A stretch of DNA of 36,016 nt from Candidatus Andersenbacteria bacterium RIFCSPHIGHO2_02_FULL_45_11 (GTDB taxonomy: Bacteria; Patescibacteriota; Andersenbacteria; UBA10190): positions 1 to 36,016 of the forward strand of contig MHHP01000021.1 of assembly GCA_001817055.1 (NCBI GenBank). Reading direction: 5' to 3'. The notes under the pieces were generated by a model. That model did no database searches, was not told the DNA's origin, and saw nothing but the letters and a program-made list of their open reading frames with translations. The position numbers were made by a program, and so were the translations under genes. The number at the start of each line of letters is the position of its first letter. Positions within the stretch are counted from its first letter, which is position 1. This document shows positions 1 through 8,167 of this stretch, one piece after another.

Positions 1-89
1 AACGATTGCTTAATACTAGACCTAGAAAGCGGCTTTCCTATCAAACGCCGAACGAGGTTTTCTCTACAAGTTGATATGCGCTTTGGTTG

Positions 90-287
90 TTAATTGGCGA
101 GTGCACTGCCTATTTCCCTTTGATATCTGCTCACGTCATCGGGAGTGCAGATTGGTGGATGCGTGTTTGGCATCACAAGGGCGTACGAGAACTGGTCGGC
201 AGTATGCCGAACAACTTGTTTCAGCATGTCGCCTTGTCTGAAATGCACGTGCATATCAAACGGTTTTGGAATTACAAGCGTTGTCAT
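90..287 (-). pseudogene. pyrC: Dihydroorotase, N-terminal fragment only
   Basis: This 65-aa reading frame matches the first part of PyrC-type dihydroorotase, the zinc enzyme that cyclises carbamoyl-aspartate in pyrimidine synthesis. The metal-binding H-x-H motif is in DMHVHFRQGDM (residues 11-21) and the family motif VMPNTHPP follows. It then ends at a TAA, where a full enzyme would run about 340 residues. I translated all three frames of bases 1-92 on this strand and none continues the family. The ATG lies 12 nt after the pyrD stop, with an AAGGA site overlapping that stop and a run of seven C before the ATG, so the two genes form an operon. The gene is truncated, frameshifted beyond recognition, or joined to foreign sequence at a contig end. 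Confidence 0.75.
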
Positions 288-299
288 GGGGGGGATTCC

Positions 300-1268
300 T
301 TAGAAAAGTTCACGAGCAGCGCGGATGATACGTTTCATCCGCCAAGGACGAAGAATAGCAACAGATCCGATTTGGACACCATTAGCACCAGCGATTTTTG
401 CTTGGCGTACTGCCCAAGCAGAATCAACTCCACCGCACGCCCAAATTGGTTTCGTAAGGCCGCAACTTCGTGCATTCCTAATCCAATCACAAACGATTGG
501 CAGGAGCGGCCATCCAGATAATCCGCCGCCGCCAAGATCGGCGAGCGGGGATTTTTCAGATCCGAATAATCCATACCAATCAATCTTGTCGGGGAGCATT
601 CCCCAAGGGATTGTATTGGATATAGTAATGGCATCGCACGCAGGATGTTTCGAAACGCGAGCAACTGCCATTGGCGGAACCGTTGCATTAAATTTGCATT
701 GCAGGGGAATATTGAGCGATGCGGCAATGTCGAGTGCCAAACTTGTTTCGTTGATCAATTCAAACGGGTTAAGCCCTGCATTCGGGCAAGAGAAGTTCAT
801 CTCAAGCCCTACGGGCCCAGAAAAGTCAGCGAGATGTTGGTGGAATAACTTCACGAATGTCCCAAGTTCTTGCAGTCGTTCATCTATGGTGCTTTTGACT
901 GACATGAACGAAATAAAGAAGGGTCTAGTTCGCATTTGCCATCCTTGTTTTCCGAAGAGGGTGTATGCACCGGGGCCGGAAAGTCCAACTGCATTCAGAA
1001 GCACTCCTTTGAATGGTTTCACGATAATACATTTCGGTTGATATTCTTTTGGTGTAATACCATCTTCTTTGAGCGGCATATTTCCTGGGCGTTCATCAAG
1101 CGTTGTCGTTTTTGCGACAAAGCCGCAACGATCAAACGTCAGTCCCGCATACTTCCAGTATGCGTGGTATGGATATCCTTCACCAAAGAAGCCTTGGGCT
1201 CCTGATGCATTGCATATTGCCGGGAATGAAATTCCTCGCAACTCTACCACTCCGCTTTCTTCTAGCAT
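300..1268 (-). CDS. pyrD: Dihydroorotate dehydrogenase, class 1-like
   Basis: FMN enzyme oxidising dihydroorotate to orotate in pyrimidine synthesis. The family motif NFSCPN carries a cysteine, the catalytic base type of soluble class 1 enzymes; membrane-bound class 2 enzymes have serine there. ITISNT, the glycine-rich GGGGLSG and the ACGGVDS / GANGVQIGS phosphate-binding segments follow in the usual order. The start chosen (about 322 aa) has AGGAGG just upstream, although only 2 nt from the ATG; the frame is open back to 1349. A minus-strand -10 TATAAA at 1326-1331 would give a leader of about 50 nt. It is transcribed ahead of the broken pyrC and divergently from the DedA gene. The rest of the UMP pathway is not in the window. 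Confidence 0.85.
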   Translation of the reverse strand: MLEESGVVELRGISFPAICNASGAQGFFGEGYPYHAYWKYAGLTFDRCGFVAKTTTLDERPGNMPLKEDGITPKEYQPKCIIVKPFKGVLLNAVGLSGPGAYTLFGKQGWQMRTRPFFISFMSVKSTIDERLQELGTFVKLFHQHLADFSGPVGLEMNFSCPNAGLNPFELINETSLALDIAASLNIPLQCKFNATVPPMAVARVSKHPACDAITISNTIPWGMLPDKIDWYGLFGSEKSPLADLGGGGLSGWPLLPIVCDWIRNARSCGLTKPIWACGGVDSAWAVRQAKIAGANGVQIGSVAILRPWRMKRIIRAARELF

Positions 1269-1325
1269 GGCCTCCTCGCTTTCTAGTTTGATATATTCAA
1301 TTGGGAAAGGGCGACTTCTGTAGGC

Positions 1326-1331
1326 TTTATA
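1326..1331 (-). promoter_or_regulatory. Candidate -10 box of pyrD
   Basis: The minus strand reads TATAAA here, about 58 nt before the pyrD ATG. No convincing -35 is visible. It fits the leadered, Shine-Dalgarno type of gene in this window. Confidence 0.35.
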
Positions 1332-1361
1332 CTGAACAAAAAGCAGCAAAAAAGCAAAGAC

Positions 1362-1389
1362 TTGGTGATAGGGGTTTTCCTGCTATACT
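1362..1389 (+). promoter_or_regulatory. Promoter of dedA, predicted leaderless
   Basis: TTGGTG at 1362-1367 and TATACT at 1384-1389 are 16 nt apart. The ATG at 1397 follows the -10 by 7 nt, so transcription should start at or within a base of the AUG, leaving no room for a ribosome binding site. Confidence 0.6.
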
Positions 1390-1396
1390 TGGCGTT

Positions 1397-2080
1397 ATGC
1401 AACTCATTGCAGAATTTACTCAAACGTTGGCATCGTTTTCCAGTACCGTACCGTTGCCGCTGTTTGTAACACTTGCCGCATTTATAGAAGAGGTGATTGC
1501 GCCTATTCCGTCACCATTTGTGATGACTATATCTGGCTCGTTGATTGCAGCCCAAGGCCAAGGGTTACTATTCCTTGCTGCAATGGCGGTACTGGGGGCA
1601 TTTAGTAAGACTGTAGGCAGCTACATTATCTATTTCATTGCCGATAAATTAGAGGATGTTGTTATTAATAAATTTGGAAGATTTTTGGGTGTTTCGCATG
1701 CTGATACGGAGGGGATTGGGAAGATGTTCGGCAAAGGGATGCGCGATGATGTAACTATTTTCCTCATGCGGGCAATTCCTATTATGCCAACAGCTCCAGT
1801 GTCTGTAATTGCGGGTATTCTAAAATTCGACCTTAAAACATATTTGCTCGCGAGTTTTGGGGGCCTCATTGTGCGCAATCTCTTTTACCTCTATCTTGGC
1901 TATATCGGAATTGGGGCACTAGAATCTATCAATGACAACCTGAAAAGTCTCGAAACAATTGGCTATGTGGTGTTGTTCCTCTTATTGGCAGGGCTAACTG
2001 TATGGTTCTACAAAAAAAGACGAGCTGGAGACCACACTAAAATGTTTGATAGGGGAGAAGAAGCAAAAACAGAAAAATAG
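1397..2080 (+). CDS. DedA / SNARE-associated (VTT) family membrane protein
   Basis: A 227-aa inner membrane protein of the DedA family, whose members are linked to lipid (undecaprenyl phosphate or phospholipid) translocation and envelope homeostasis. The early acidic-proline stretch EEVIAPIPSPF is followed by a glycine-rich hydrophobic segment. The family core F-x-R-x-(I/F)-P appears as FLMRAIPIMPTAPVSVIAG. Two further membrane segments and a basic KKRR tail end the protein. The start is the ATG at 1397, because the family domain begins there and a TATACT box lies 7 nt upstream; the open frame extends to 1301. It ends 2 nt from the convergent glycosyltransferase gene. The substrate cannot be told from sequence. 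Confidence 0.8.
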   Translation: MQLIAEFTQTLASFSSTVPLPLFVTLAAFIEEVIAPIPSPFVMTISGSLIAAQGQGLLFLAAMAVLGAFSKTVGSYIIYFIADKLEDVVINKFGRFLGVSHADTEGIGKMFGKGMRDDVTIFLMRAIPIMPTAPVSVIAGILKFDLKTYLLASFGGLIVRNLFYLYLGYIGIGALESINDNLKSLETIGYVVLFLLLAGLTVWFYKKRRAGDHTKMFDRGEEAKTEK

Positions 2081-2082
2081 CC

Positions 2083-3132
2083 CTATTTCTTTGAGGTTAT
2101 TTCTTCAAAGAGTCGCAAATAATTATCTACCATAATATCTTCTGTAAAGCGCTCCATTACAGCTGCGCGACAATCCTCGCGCCGTATAGTTGGGATGTCT
2201 GACAACTTTTCCAATACCTCATTGAGCGTGTCGACCACGAAACCAGTTCTACCGCTATCTATAATTTCCGGCATAGAACCTTTATTAAGAGCAATTACGG
2301 GCGTTCCGCTTGCCATAGCCTCAATTACTGATAGGCCAAAAGGTTCAGCAAAATTAATGAGATGCAAAAGAGCGTACGCCCCTCCTAGGATTTCCATTTT
2401 TTTCTTTCCGCCAACAGAGCCGATGTATTCAACTTGAACACCATCCAGGTGGGGTGCAATTTTCTCATTAAAGTATTCTTGGTTTGGTGCAATACCAGCT
2501 AATACCAATTTCATGCCAAATTGTTTGGCGATACTGATTGCTTCGGCAGCGCCCTTGTCGTGATCGATTCGTCCAAAAAGAAGTAGGTATTTTCCTGGAT
2601 TCATCTGAAATGGATAATCAGAAACGCGAATGCCATGATAGATAGTTGCTGCGTATGTAATGTCGGGATGGCGGGCCGCATTACTAATGGCTACGTAATG
2701 GCTAAATGGATTGTATTGTTTGTATATTTCCAATGCAAGGGGTTGGGTATCAAAATCAATACGTCCGCTATGTATAGTTGTTACAATAGAGGATTGGATG
2801 TGGGGAGAAAAATACAAGGGCGCAAAATTCATGTTATTATGAATAATGTCGAAATTATTCGCCTGATCGAGGCAATGAGCGATATGGAGGTATTCCCAGT
2901 AGCGGGCATTTTTTTGGATATCTCCTGAGCCATCAAACTTGTCTTCCTCGGTACCACTAGGAACAATAGCCTCTAGTCTTGCGCTGGTAATGGAATCTTG
3001 GGTGGCAAACAGCGTAACATCTTTGCCCCTTGCATGAAGCCCTTCAGCTATAGATGAGGAAAAAAACTCCCACGGCCCGTAGTGTCGCGGGGGGGTGCGC
3101 CAAGAGGATGTGGATAGAACGGCAACTTTCAT
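2083..3132 (-). CDS. Glycosyltransferase family 4 (GT-B fold)
   Basis: A retaining, cytoplasmic nucleotide-sugar glycosyltransferase of about 349 aa. The N-terminal Rossmann half starts KVAVLSTSSWRTPPRHYGPWE, with the Pro-rich loop and YG-x-x-E typical of this GT4 group. The C-terminal half has LLLFGRIDHDKG and the donor-binding EPFGLSVIEAMASGTPVIA (E-x7-E motif), then the closing G-x-VV segment. The start is the second in-frame ATG: a minus-strand TATACT (3140-3145) lies 7 nt before it, and the upstream Met would put the promoter inside the gene. It is divergent from the GH130 gene with 37 nt between start codons. Acceptor and donor sugars are unknown; the GH130 neighbour suggests mannose. 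Confidence 0.85.
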   Translation of the reverse strand: MKVAVLSTSSWRTPPRHYGPWEFFSSSIAEGLHARGKDVTLFATQDSITSARLEAIVPSGTEEDKFDGSGDIQKNARYWEYLHIAHCLDQANNFDIIHNNMNFAPLYFSPHIQSSIVTTIHSGRIDFDTQPLALEIYKQYNPFSHYVAISNAARHPDITYAATIYHGIRVSDYPFQMNPGKYLLLFGRIDHDKGAAEAISIAKQFGMKLVLAGIAPNQEYFNEKIAPHLDGVQVEYIGSVGGKKKMEILGGAYALLHLINFAEPFGLSVIEAMASGTPVIALNKGSMPEIIDSGRTGFVVDTLNEVLEKLSDIPTIRREDCRAAVMERFTEDIMVDNYLRLFEEITSKK

Positions 3133-3139
3133 AGTGTGA

Positions 3140-3161
3140 AGTATATACGTTGTATGATACT
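3140..3161. promoter_or_regulatory. Divergent promoter boxes between GT4 and GH130 genes
   Basis: On the minus strand TATACT (3140-3145) is 7 nt from the GT4 ATG. On the plus strand TATGAT (3153-3158) or GATACT (3156-3161) lies 11 or 8 nt before the GH130 ATG at 3170. Both transcripts would have almost no leader. Confidence 0.5.
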
Positions 3162-3169
3162 TTTTCACT

Positions 3170-4123
3170 ATGACTCAACTTCGAGCTACGCGCTCCCCAA
3201 ACGAACCTATTATTATCCCTCGTGCAGATAACCTGTATTGGTGGGAGCGTAACGGAATTTTTAATGCAGGTGCTACGGAATACAAGGACAATATTATGTT
3301 GATTTATCGAGCATACGATGACTATCGAATGTCTCGGCTTGGGCTCGCTACAAGCAAAGATGGTGTTACCTTCAAGCTATACGATCACCCCATTATTGAT
3401 ACCGACCCTACTGATGAGTTTGAGCGTATCGGTATCGAAGACCCTAGAGTAACGAAGATTGATGATACATATTACATTGTGCATACCTCAGCTTCATACA
3501 AAAAGATTGGGGAAGTGTCAGATGTGAGCCTGAATGATTACATTCCGTGGCGGGTGCGCACAGGAATGCATAGCACAAAAGACTTTAAGCATTTTATTCA
3601 CCATGGAGTTGTGCTGCCCGATGTGCCAGCGAAAAACGCATCCCTGCTTCCAGAAAAGGTCGATGGCGCATTTGCAATGTTGTATAGGGAATTTGTTGCG
3701 GACAGCGAAGTCTTGAAGATTAGTTTTACGCATGATTTCGTATCGTGGTTTGGAGCTAAGGATATACCTTGGCCTGCAAAAGAAGATTGGACGGGCTTGA
3801 AGTTTGGCTTAGGTTCGCAGCCAATTAGTCTACCTCAGGGGTATCTGATAGTATCTCACGGTGTTGACATGAAGGGGGAGTATCGATTAGGGCTCATGCT
3901 GTTTGATAAAACAGACCCAAGCAAATTACTATGGCATACAGGTCCAATACTAGAGCCAGAAACGCCATATGAAAAAGTAGGGTTTGTACCCAACGTTGTG
4001 TATACCTGCGGCGCGTTGGTTCGGGGGGACGAACTTTGGATTTACTATGGTGGCGCCGACAGGGTTATTGGACGTGCTATTCTTTTAGTAAAGGATATTA
4101 CGCAAGCGATTGCGGAGGGGTAG
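3170..4123 (+). CDS. GH130 family beta-mannoside phosphorylase/hydrolase
   Basis: A 317-aa five-bladed beta-propeller enzyme of glycoside hydrolase family 130. Characterised members phosphorolyse or hydrolyse beta-1,2- or beta-1,4-mannosides. Supporting motifs are WERNGIFNAGA near residue 25, the GIEDPRV motif near residue 90 that I take to carry the family catalytic Asp, KFGLGSQP, and the closing W-I-Y-Y-GGADRVIG. Length is normal for the family and there is no signal peptide, so it acts in the cytoplasm. It lies among two GT4 genes and an (alpha/alpha)6-type protein, pointing to turnover or recycling of a mannose-containing oligosaccharide. Its end overlaps the convergent GT4 gene by 26 bp. 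Which linkage it cuts, and phosphorylase versus hydrolase, cannot be decided. Confidence 0.82.
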   Translation: MTQLRATRSPNEPIIIPRADNLYWWERNGIFNAGATEYKDNIMLIYRAYDDYRMSRLGLATSKDGVTFKLYDHPIIDTDPTDEFERIGIEDPRVTKIDDTYYIVHTSASYKKIGEVSDVSLNDYIPWRVRTGMHSTKDFKHFIHHGVVLPDVPAKNASLLPEKVDGAFAMLYREFVADSEVLKISFTHDFVSWFGAKDIPWPAKEDWTGLKFGLGSQPISLPQGYLIVSHGVDMKGEYRLGLMLFDKTDPSKLLWHTGPILEPETPYEKVGFVPNVVYTCGALVRGDELWIYYGGADRVIGRAILLVKDITQAIAEG

Positions 4124-5312
4124 GCAGCGGCTTTTTCTTCGCAATAAGGGTTCGGAACAGGCTTAAATGGCTTTGGGCAACGTTTGGCCAGGTCATTAGG
4201 CGGCCAAAGCGATAGGCATTTGCTTCTATAGCTTCTTTCTTCTCGGGGTGTTGTACAAGGTCAAGCACAGCGTTTGCAATAGCCGTGGAATCACGAAATG
4301 GCACCAAGACACCTCGGTCATCGGCAAGCATCTCTTTAGAATAAATATATGGAGTTGAAATACACGCCTTACCCGCACCTATGGCATACGCCAAAGCACC
4401 CGAGGTTACCTGTTGGGGTTCGAGATACGGCGTGATGTAGATATCGATAGTTTTGAGCCAGTCAATTAATTCTGGTAATGGCAAGTACTCATTCACAAAG
4501 CGTACATTGTCAGCGATGTCGAGTTCACGAATACGCTTTTTTAAAAAATTGCGGTACGACTCGCCCTTTTGCCGAACTACTTCGGGATGTGTTTGTCCGA
4601 TAATAACATAGAGCACTTCAGGGACGGTCTTTTTAATCTCCGCCACTGCTTCGAGCGCATACTCTATTCCTTTGTTGCTATCAAGCAAGTTAATGTTGCC
4701 GAGAACAAGCCGGTTACTCATTTTGCGCTTTCGTTTATGGGCGTAGGCAGAGTTAAAGGGAATATCAGGAACGCCATGGGGAATAACAACAATCTTGTTT
4801 CGAGGTATTCCATAGTGCTTCACTAGGCGGTGAGCAATATCTTCCATCATAACAACAACAACCTTGGATTTTTCAGCGATTCTGCGCAAGATCTCCGCTT
4901 GCTTCCCCGTGTAGTCAGTAACTACCGTATGAAATGTTGTGACCAATGGAACTTCCAATGCCTCTACAAAGGGTAAGATATATTCTCCGCATTCGCCGCC
5001 GAAAAGGCCAAATTCATGTTCGAGCGATACTATGTCTGCATGAGACTGGTTTACGTATTCGGCAGCCGTTAGGTATGTTGATAGGTCGTTGTGAGTGATT
5101 TTAAACTTAGCTTCCCAGGGGTATTCAAGGCTTTCTTCTGGGTGATTAATAACTAGTATCTCGGCCAACGAGCGGGTATTCAGCAGGTTAATGGCATTTG
5201 TAAGGTCTTTGGTATAGGTGGCTATGCCGCATTTACGGGGGATATAAGAAGAAACGTAAATCACGTTTACGCGACGTTGCTGTTTTGTAATGATTTGCTG
5301 AAAGTTACTCAT
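4098..5312 (-). CDS. Glycosyltransferase family 4, second copy
   Basis: A GT-B glycosyltransferase of about 404 aa, not closely similar to its neighbour at 2083-3132. The acceptor domain begins VNVIYVSSYIPRKCGIATYT and contains LEHEFGLFGGECGEY, a signature of GT4 enzymes found next to GH130 genes in other bacteria. The donor domain has VIPHGV, LGNINLLDSNKG and a closing G-A-x-A-Y-A-x-G-x-G segment. The start at MSNFQQ is preferred over the longer frame (to 5423) because a minus-strand -10-like TATTGT (5321-5326) lies 8 nt upstream and the longer frame would cover the divergent gene. It probably builds the glycan that the GH130 enzyme processes, which is inference from neighbourhood. Confidence 0.85.
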   Translation of the reverse strand: MSNFQQIITKQQRRVNVIYVSSYIPRKCGIATYTKDLTNAINLLNTRSLAEILVINHPEESLEYPWEAKFKITHNDLSTYLTAAEYVNQSHADIVSLEHEFGLFGGECGEYILPFVEALEVPLVTTFHTVVTDYTGKQAEILRRIAEKSKVVVVMMEDIAHRLVKHYGIPRNKIVVIPHGVPDIPFNSAYAHKRKRKMSNRLVLGNINLLDSNKGIEYALEAVAEIKKTVPEVLYVIIGQTHPEVVRQKGESYRNFLKKRIRELDIADNVRFVNEYLPLPELIDWLKTIDIYITPYLEPQQVTSGALAYAIGAGKACISTPYIYSKEMLADDRGVLVPFRDSTAIANAVLDLVQHPEKKEAIEANAYRFGRLMTWPNVAQSHLSLFRTLIAKKKPLPTPPQSLA

Positions 5313-5317
5313 ACGTT

Positions 5318-5346
5318 TTGACAATAGCAATAAAGTACCATATAAT
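5318..5346 (+). promoter_or_regulatory. Consensus sigma-70 promoter, predicted leaderless
   Basis: TTGACA at 5318-5323, a 17-nt spacer and TATAAT at 5341-5346: both hexamers match the consensus exactly. The ATG of the downstream gene follows the -10 by 8 nt. The -35 overlaps the minus-strand TATTGT box (5321-5326) of the divergent glycosyltransferase gene, so the two promoters probably compete. Confidence 0.8.
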
Positions 5347-5354
5347 AAATAATT

Positions 5355-6413
5355 ATGCAACTGCAAAAAGAATTGCTTGATCACTTTAAAGCGATGATGG
5401 GGCCACATGGGTTGTATCAGCATGCAACTATTCGGGAGCCGCTTTTATCCGAAGGATACTGTACAGACGATAACGCGCGTGCAATGCAGATGCTGGTTCG
5501 GCTTACACCACTAATTTCTTCTGACCTAAAGCCTATTGTCCAAACATTGTTTCAGCGTTGCTGGGATTTTATATGCCAAGCTCAAATCCGACCTGGGTAT
5601 TTCACTAACTTTCGCAGTGCAACAGGGGAGTGGTTGCCGCAGGGCTTGGTAGAATCTGAAGATATGTATGCGCGTTTAATACGAGCATTGGTTGAAGTGA
5701 TGCATTCTCCTGCATACGCTCATTATCACGCTGAAGCCGCAAGCATGCTTGAGCCGTTGCTCACGCGTGCTTCCGAAATGAACGCACCTCGATTTTGGGC
5801 GGAGTATTTGATTGCGACCAAAGATATGCCGAACTCAGACCCTAAAGCACTGCAAACGCTGGTAAGCCTATGGGAGCAGAATGCATCAGAAGATTGGCCC
5901 TGGTTCGAGTCAAGTATGACATACGCAAATGCGCTATTCCCGCATGGCTTACTATGCGCACTTCATAAAAAGAATGATGAGCATACTGAGCGTATTCTTC
6001 ATCAAAGCGCCCGTTTTGTTATCAGCTCCACTATTCGTAACGGCATATTTATTCCCATTGGAAGTAACGGATGGTATCCGAAGGGTGGAGCTCCATCAGC
6101 AGATAACCAGCAGGCCATCGAGGCAGGTGTAATGCTTGATTTTATGATCGACTATCAGCGTGCGTATCCGGATCGTGTACGAGTAGAAGATATTGCAGCT
6201 GTGTATTTATGGTTTTTCGGGAAAAATACGAACAGTGTACTCATGGCAGATGAAAAAACAGGAGCGTGCTTAGATGGAATTTTCCTTACGGGCCCTAACC
6301 TAAATAACGGGGCAGAATCTATGTTGGCGTACCAATGGGCAGAGATTCGACTCTATGAAGCATCGCAGGGTGTGCAGCAATATGTAGTAAAGCAGAAATC
6401 GCTTATTTCTTGA
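5355..6413 (+). CDS. (alpha/alpha)6-barrel-like protein of the GT4/GH130 cassette
   Basis: A 352-aa, mostly helical protein with regularly spaced aromatic and acidic residues. The segments HATIREP, GYCTDDNARA, WLPQGLVESEDMYARLI, WFESSMTYANA and NGWYPKGG resemble the six-hairpin folds of glycosidases and sugar epimerases. Proteins of this kind occur beside GT4 and GH130 genes elsewhere; I do not know a proven activity. Conserved Asp, Glu and Tyr residues leave a glycan-processing or glycan-binding role open. It has no signal peptide or membrane segment. The start is the ATG behind a perfect consensus promoter. The 3' end overlaps the convergent membrane protein gene by 11 bp. Confidence 0.6.
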   Translation: MQLQKELLDHFKAMMGPHGLYQHATIREPLLSEGYCTDDNARAMQMLVRLTPLISSDLKPIVQTLFQRCWDFICQAQIRPGYFTNFRSATGEWLPQGLVESEDMYARLIRALVEVMHSPAYAHYHAEAASMLEPLLTRASEMNAPRFWAEYLIATKDMPNSDPKALQTLVSLWEQNASEDWPWFESSMTYANALFPHGLLCALHKKNDEHTERILHQSARFVISSTIRNGIFIPIGSNGWYPKGGAPSADNQQAIEAGVMLDFMIDYQRAYPDRVRVEDIAAVYLWFFGKNTNSVLMADEKTGACLDGIFLTGPNLNNGAESMLAYQWAEIRLYEASQGVQQYVVKQKSLIS

Positions 6414-6966
6414 TCATTCGTCTTCCGAGTAAGTTCGAAATCATAATTCCGATACACACAACAGCAAAATACCCCAGCATAATTTCTGTATAGCTTGCAG
6501 TAAGGCCGCGCCAGCCACCGAGGATAAGCGTGGAATACCACGATGCTGCGGAAACTGCGCCAGCAGAAAATACGATTGGCGATTTTTGACTGAACGCAGG
6601 AGTTGCATATGGTTTGCCGAGGCGTTTTGCAAATAAGGGGAGAACTACGCGATGTAGTACGAATCCGTTGGCAACTAAAATACATACTATTGTCAGCTTC
6701 GCCCACATTTTATCTAGGCTGTACGTATTTTGAACTGATCCGTATCCGGACATATATAAGAAGACAAATCCAAACCCGCTAATCAGTAAAATAAATAAGC
6801 CTATCCACACAACGTTCGCTACGGCCTTGAGTGTTGCAAAACCGTCCTTTGTTAATATTCCTTTGCTTGTAAATCTGAAAAAAAGGTAATCGCTTACCGT
6901 GGCTGCCCCAACACCAAGCGCCGTGCCAATGATGTGAAGAATAATAAGCGCATTTCGAATATCCAT
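6403..6966 (-). CDS. Small polytopic membrane protein, function unknown
   Basis: A 187-aa hydrophobic protein with about five membrane segments (near residues 5-25, 45-70, 85-108, 132-150 and 158-178). It opens with LIILHIIGTALGVGAATVSD, carries a histidine in the first segment and HRVVLP in the third, and ends in RRMIKK. Histidines in such small helical bundles sometimes bind haem or copper, as in CopD-like or DUF2269-like proteins; that link is weak here. A minus-strand TATACT (6973-6978) lies 6 nt before the ATG, again predicting a leaderless mRNA. It may be independent of the sugar cassette that ends beside it. Confidence 0.6.
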   Translation of the reverse strand: MDIRNALIILHIIGTALGVGAATVSDYLFFRFTSKGILTKDGFATLKAVANVVWIGLFILLISGFGFVFLYMSGYGSVQNTYSLDKMWAKLTIVCILVANGFVLHRVVLPLFAKRLGKPYATPAFSQKSPIVFSAGAVSAASWYSTLILGGWRGLTASYTEIMLGYFAVVCIGIMISNLLGRRMIKK

Positions 6967-6972
6967 GCAAAA

Positions 6973-6978
6973 AGTATA
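6973..6978 (-). promoter_or_regulatory. -10 box of membrane protein gene, predicted leaderless
   Basis: The minus strand reads TATACT exactly 6 nt before the ATG at 6966, which places the predicted +1 on the A of the start codon. It lies next to the purC terminator. Confidence 0.6.
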
Positions 6979-6995
6979 ACACGATAAAAGGGAGC

Positions 6996-7027
6996 AAAGA
7001 AAAATCCCGGCCAGGTGACTGGTCGGG
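6996..7027 (-). terminator. Rho-independent terminator of purC
   Basis: On the minus strand CCCGACCAG and CTGGCCGGG form a 9-bp stem with one A-C mismatch around TCAC, followed by ATTTTTCTTT. It lies 20 nt after the purC stop and upstream of the next promoter. Confidence 0.75.
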
Positions 7028-7047
7028 TGTGAGAAAGATCAAAAGAG

Positions 7048-8037
7048 TTACGCGTGAATGTCCATCCACATTTGTTGAAATTCTGCGAGTGCCATTCCAA
7101 CCAGTCTTTGGAAGATGGCATGATACTTATCCGAGGTTTCTTGCAACACAAGTGGTGGCACGAACAGTTTTCTGACGTAATCTTGGTCATCGGAATTGCA
7201 TGGATCAAGTTTTGGTATTCCGAAGCCCTTGCCCCAATTGCGCAGATGCTGCTTGTCGTAGGATGGAGGCGAGGTGCCTGATTCGTTTGCGATTGCCCAT
7301 TCGGCGCTATCCCAAAATCTGCTGGAGTCCGGAGTGCCAACTTCGTCGGCAAGCGTACCAACCTTCGCAAACTCAAACTTTGAGTCAGCAAGTAGAACAC
7401 CTCGGCTTTCGGCGAATTGTGATATTGCTTGGAACGCAACGAGAGATTTGGTTGTAAGCCAGGTACCATGCTCTGCAATCACATCAGCAGTGGGAAGATG
7501 TTCATCGTGCCCCTCTAGTGCTTTTGTTGTGGGGGTAAAGATTGGCTCTGGTAGTTGGGAACCATCATGAAGACCATCTGGTAACCTAATTCCACATACA
7601 TGGCCATGCTCTTTATAGCTAGCCCATCCAGAGCCTGTGAGGTAGTGGCGAACAATGCACTCTACAGAAAGCATGTCGAACTTTTTCACAACAATACATC
7701 GTTTTCGAAGTACGCCACTTTGGCGAAGTGTAGGCGGCAGGAACAGGTCAATCTCATTACCAAAGGCAACGAGGTGGTGAGCGAGACTACCTGGCAGCAC
7801 CTCTGTGAGCCAGAAGATTGTCATCGCAGTAAGGATTTCTCCTTTGCCCGCAATTGTAGCCGGGATTACAAAGTCGAAAATACTCACGCGATCCGTCGCC
7901 ATCACCAGCAGCAGGTCGTCGTGATTAGGGAGAATGTAGGTGTCCCGAACCTTGCCCTTGTGCGACAAGGTGAGACCAGCTTTTGCAAGTGCGGCGGGAA
8001 TAGCAGCCTCGAGGATTCCTTGGGCTGTAGTTGCCAT
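7048..8037 (-). CDS. purC: SAICAR synthetase
   Basis: Phosphoribosylaminoimidazole-succinocarboxamide synthase, the ATP-dependent ligase joining aspartate to CAIR in purine synthesis. Motifs in order: the nucleotide-loop GKVRDTY (near residue 28), ATDRVSIFDFVIP, VRHYLTGSGW, SKFEFA and a late DEVGTPDSSRFW with the metal/substrate acidic residues. At 329 aa it belongs to the longer PurC form rather than the bacterial form of about 240 aa. The start has an AGGAG site (8046-8050) 8 nt upstream. It is a single-gene unit with its own promoter and terminator, and no other purine gene is near. Its Shine-Dalgarno leader differs from most neighbours, which hints at acquisition or salvage use. Confidence 0.92.
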   Translation of the reverse strand: MATTAQGILEAAIPAALAKAGLTLSHKGKVRDTYILPNHDDLLLVMATDRVSIFDFVIPATIAGKGEILTAMTIFWLTEVLPGSLAHHLVAFGNEIDLFLPPTLRQSGVLRKRCIVVKKFDMLSVECIVRHYLTGSGWASYKEHGHVCGIRLPDGLHDGSQLPEPIFTPTTKALEGHDEHLPTADVIAEHGTWLTTKSLVAFQAISQFAESRGVLLADSKFEFAKVGTLADEVGTPDSSRFWDSAEWAIANESGTSPPSYDKQHLRNWGKGFGIPKLDPCNSDDQDYVRKLFVPPLVLQETSDKYHAIFQRLVGMALAEFQQMWMDIHA

Positions 8038-8045
8038 GAGAGGTA

Positions 8046-8122
8046 CTCCTAGCGAAAAGTTCAAGAAAATTGGAAAGGGTACACGTAGGCACACTATATG
8101 TGTAAGGGGGCGCATGTTGCAA
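8046..8122 (-). promoter_or_regulatory. purC promoter, leader and ribosome binding site
   Basis: On the minus strand TTGCAA (8117-8122) and TATAGT (8093-8098) are 18 nt apart. The leader would be about 50 nt and carries AGGAG (8046-8050), 8 nt before the ATG. I see no riboswitch structure in so short a leader. Confidence 0.5.
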
Positions 8123-8152
8123 GTATATGCGTTGTCAACGGGTGGTTTCCTC

Positions 8153-8158
8153 TATAGT
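8153..8158 (+). promoter_or_regulatory. -10 box of HD-domain gene
   Basis: TATAGT lies 9 nt before the ATG at 8168; a possible -35 TTGTCA (8132-8137) gives a short 15-nt spacer. An ATG at 8159 directly abuts the -10, so 8168 is the better start. Confidence 0.45.
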
Positions 8159-8167
8159 ATGAGCAAT

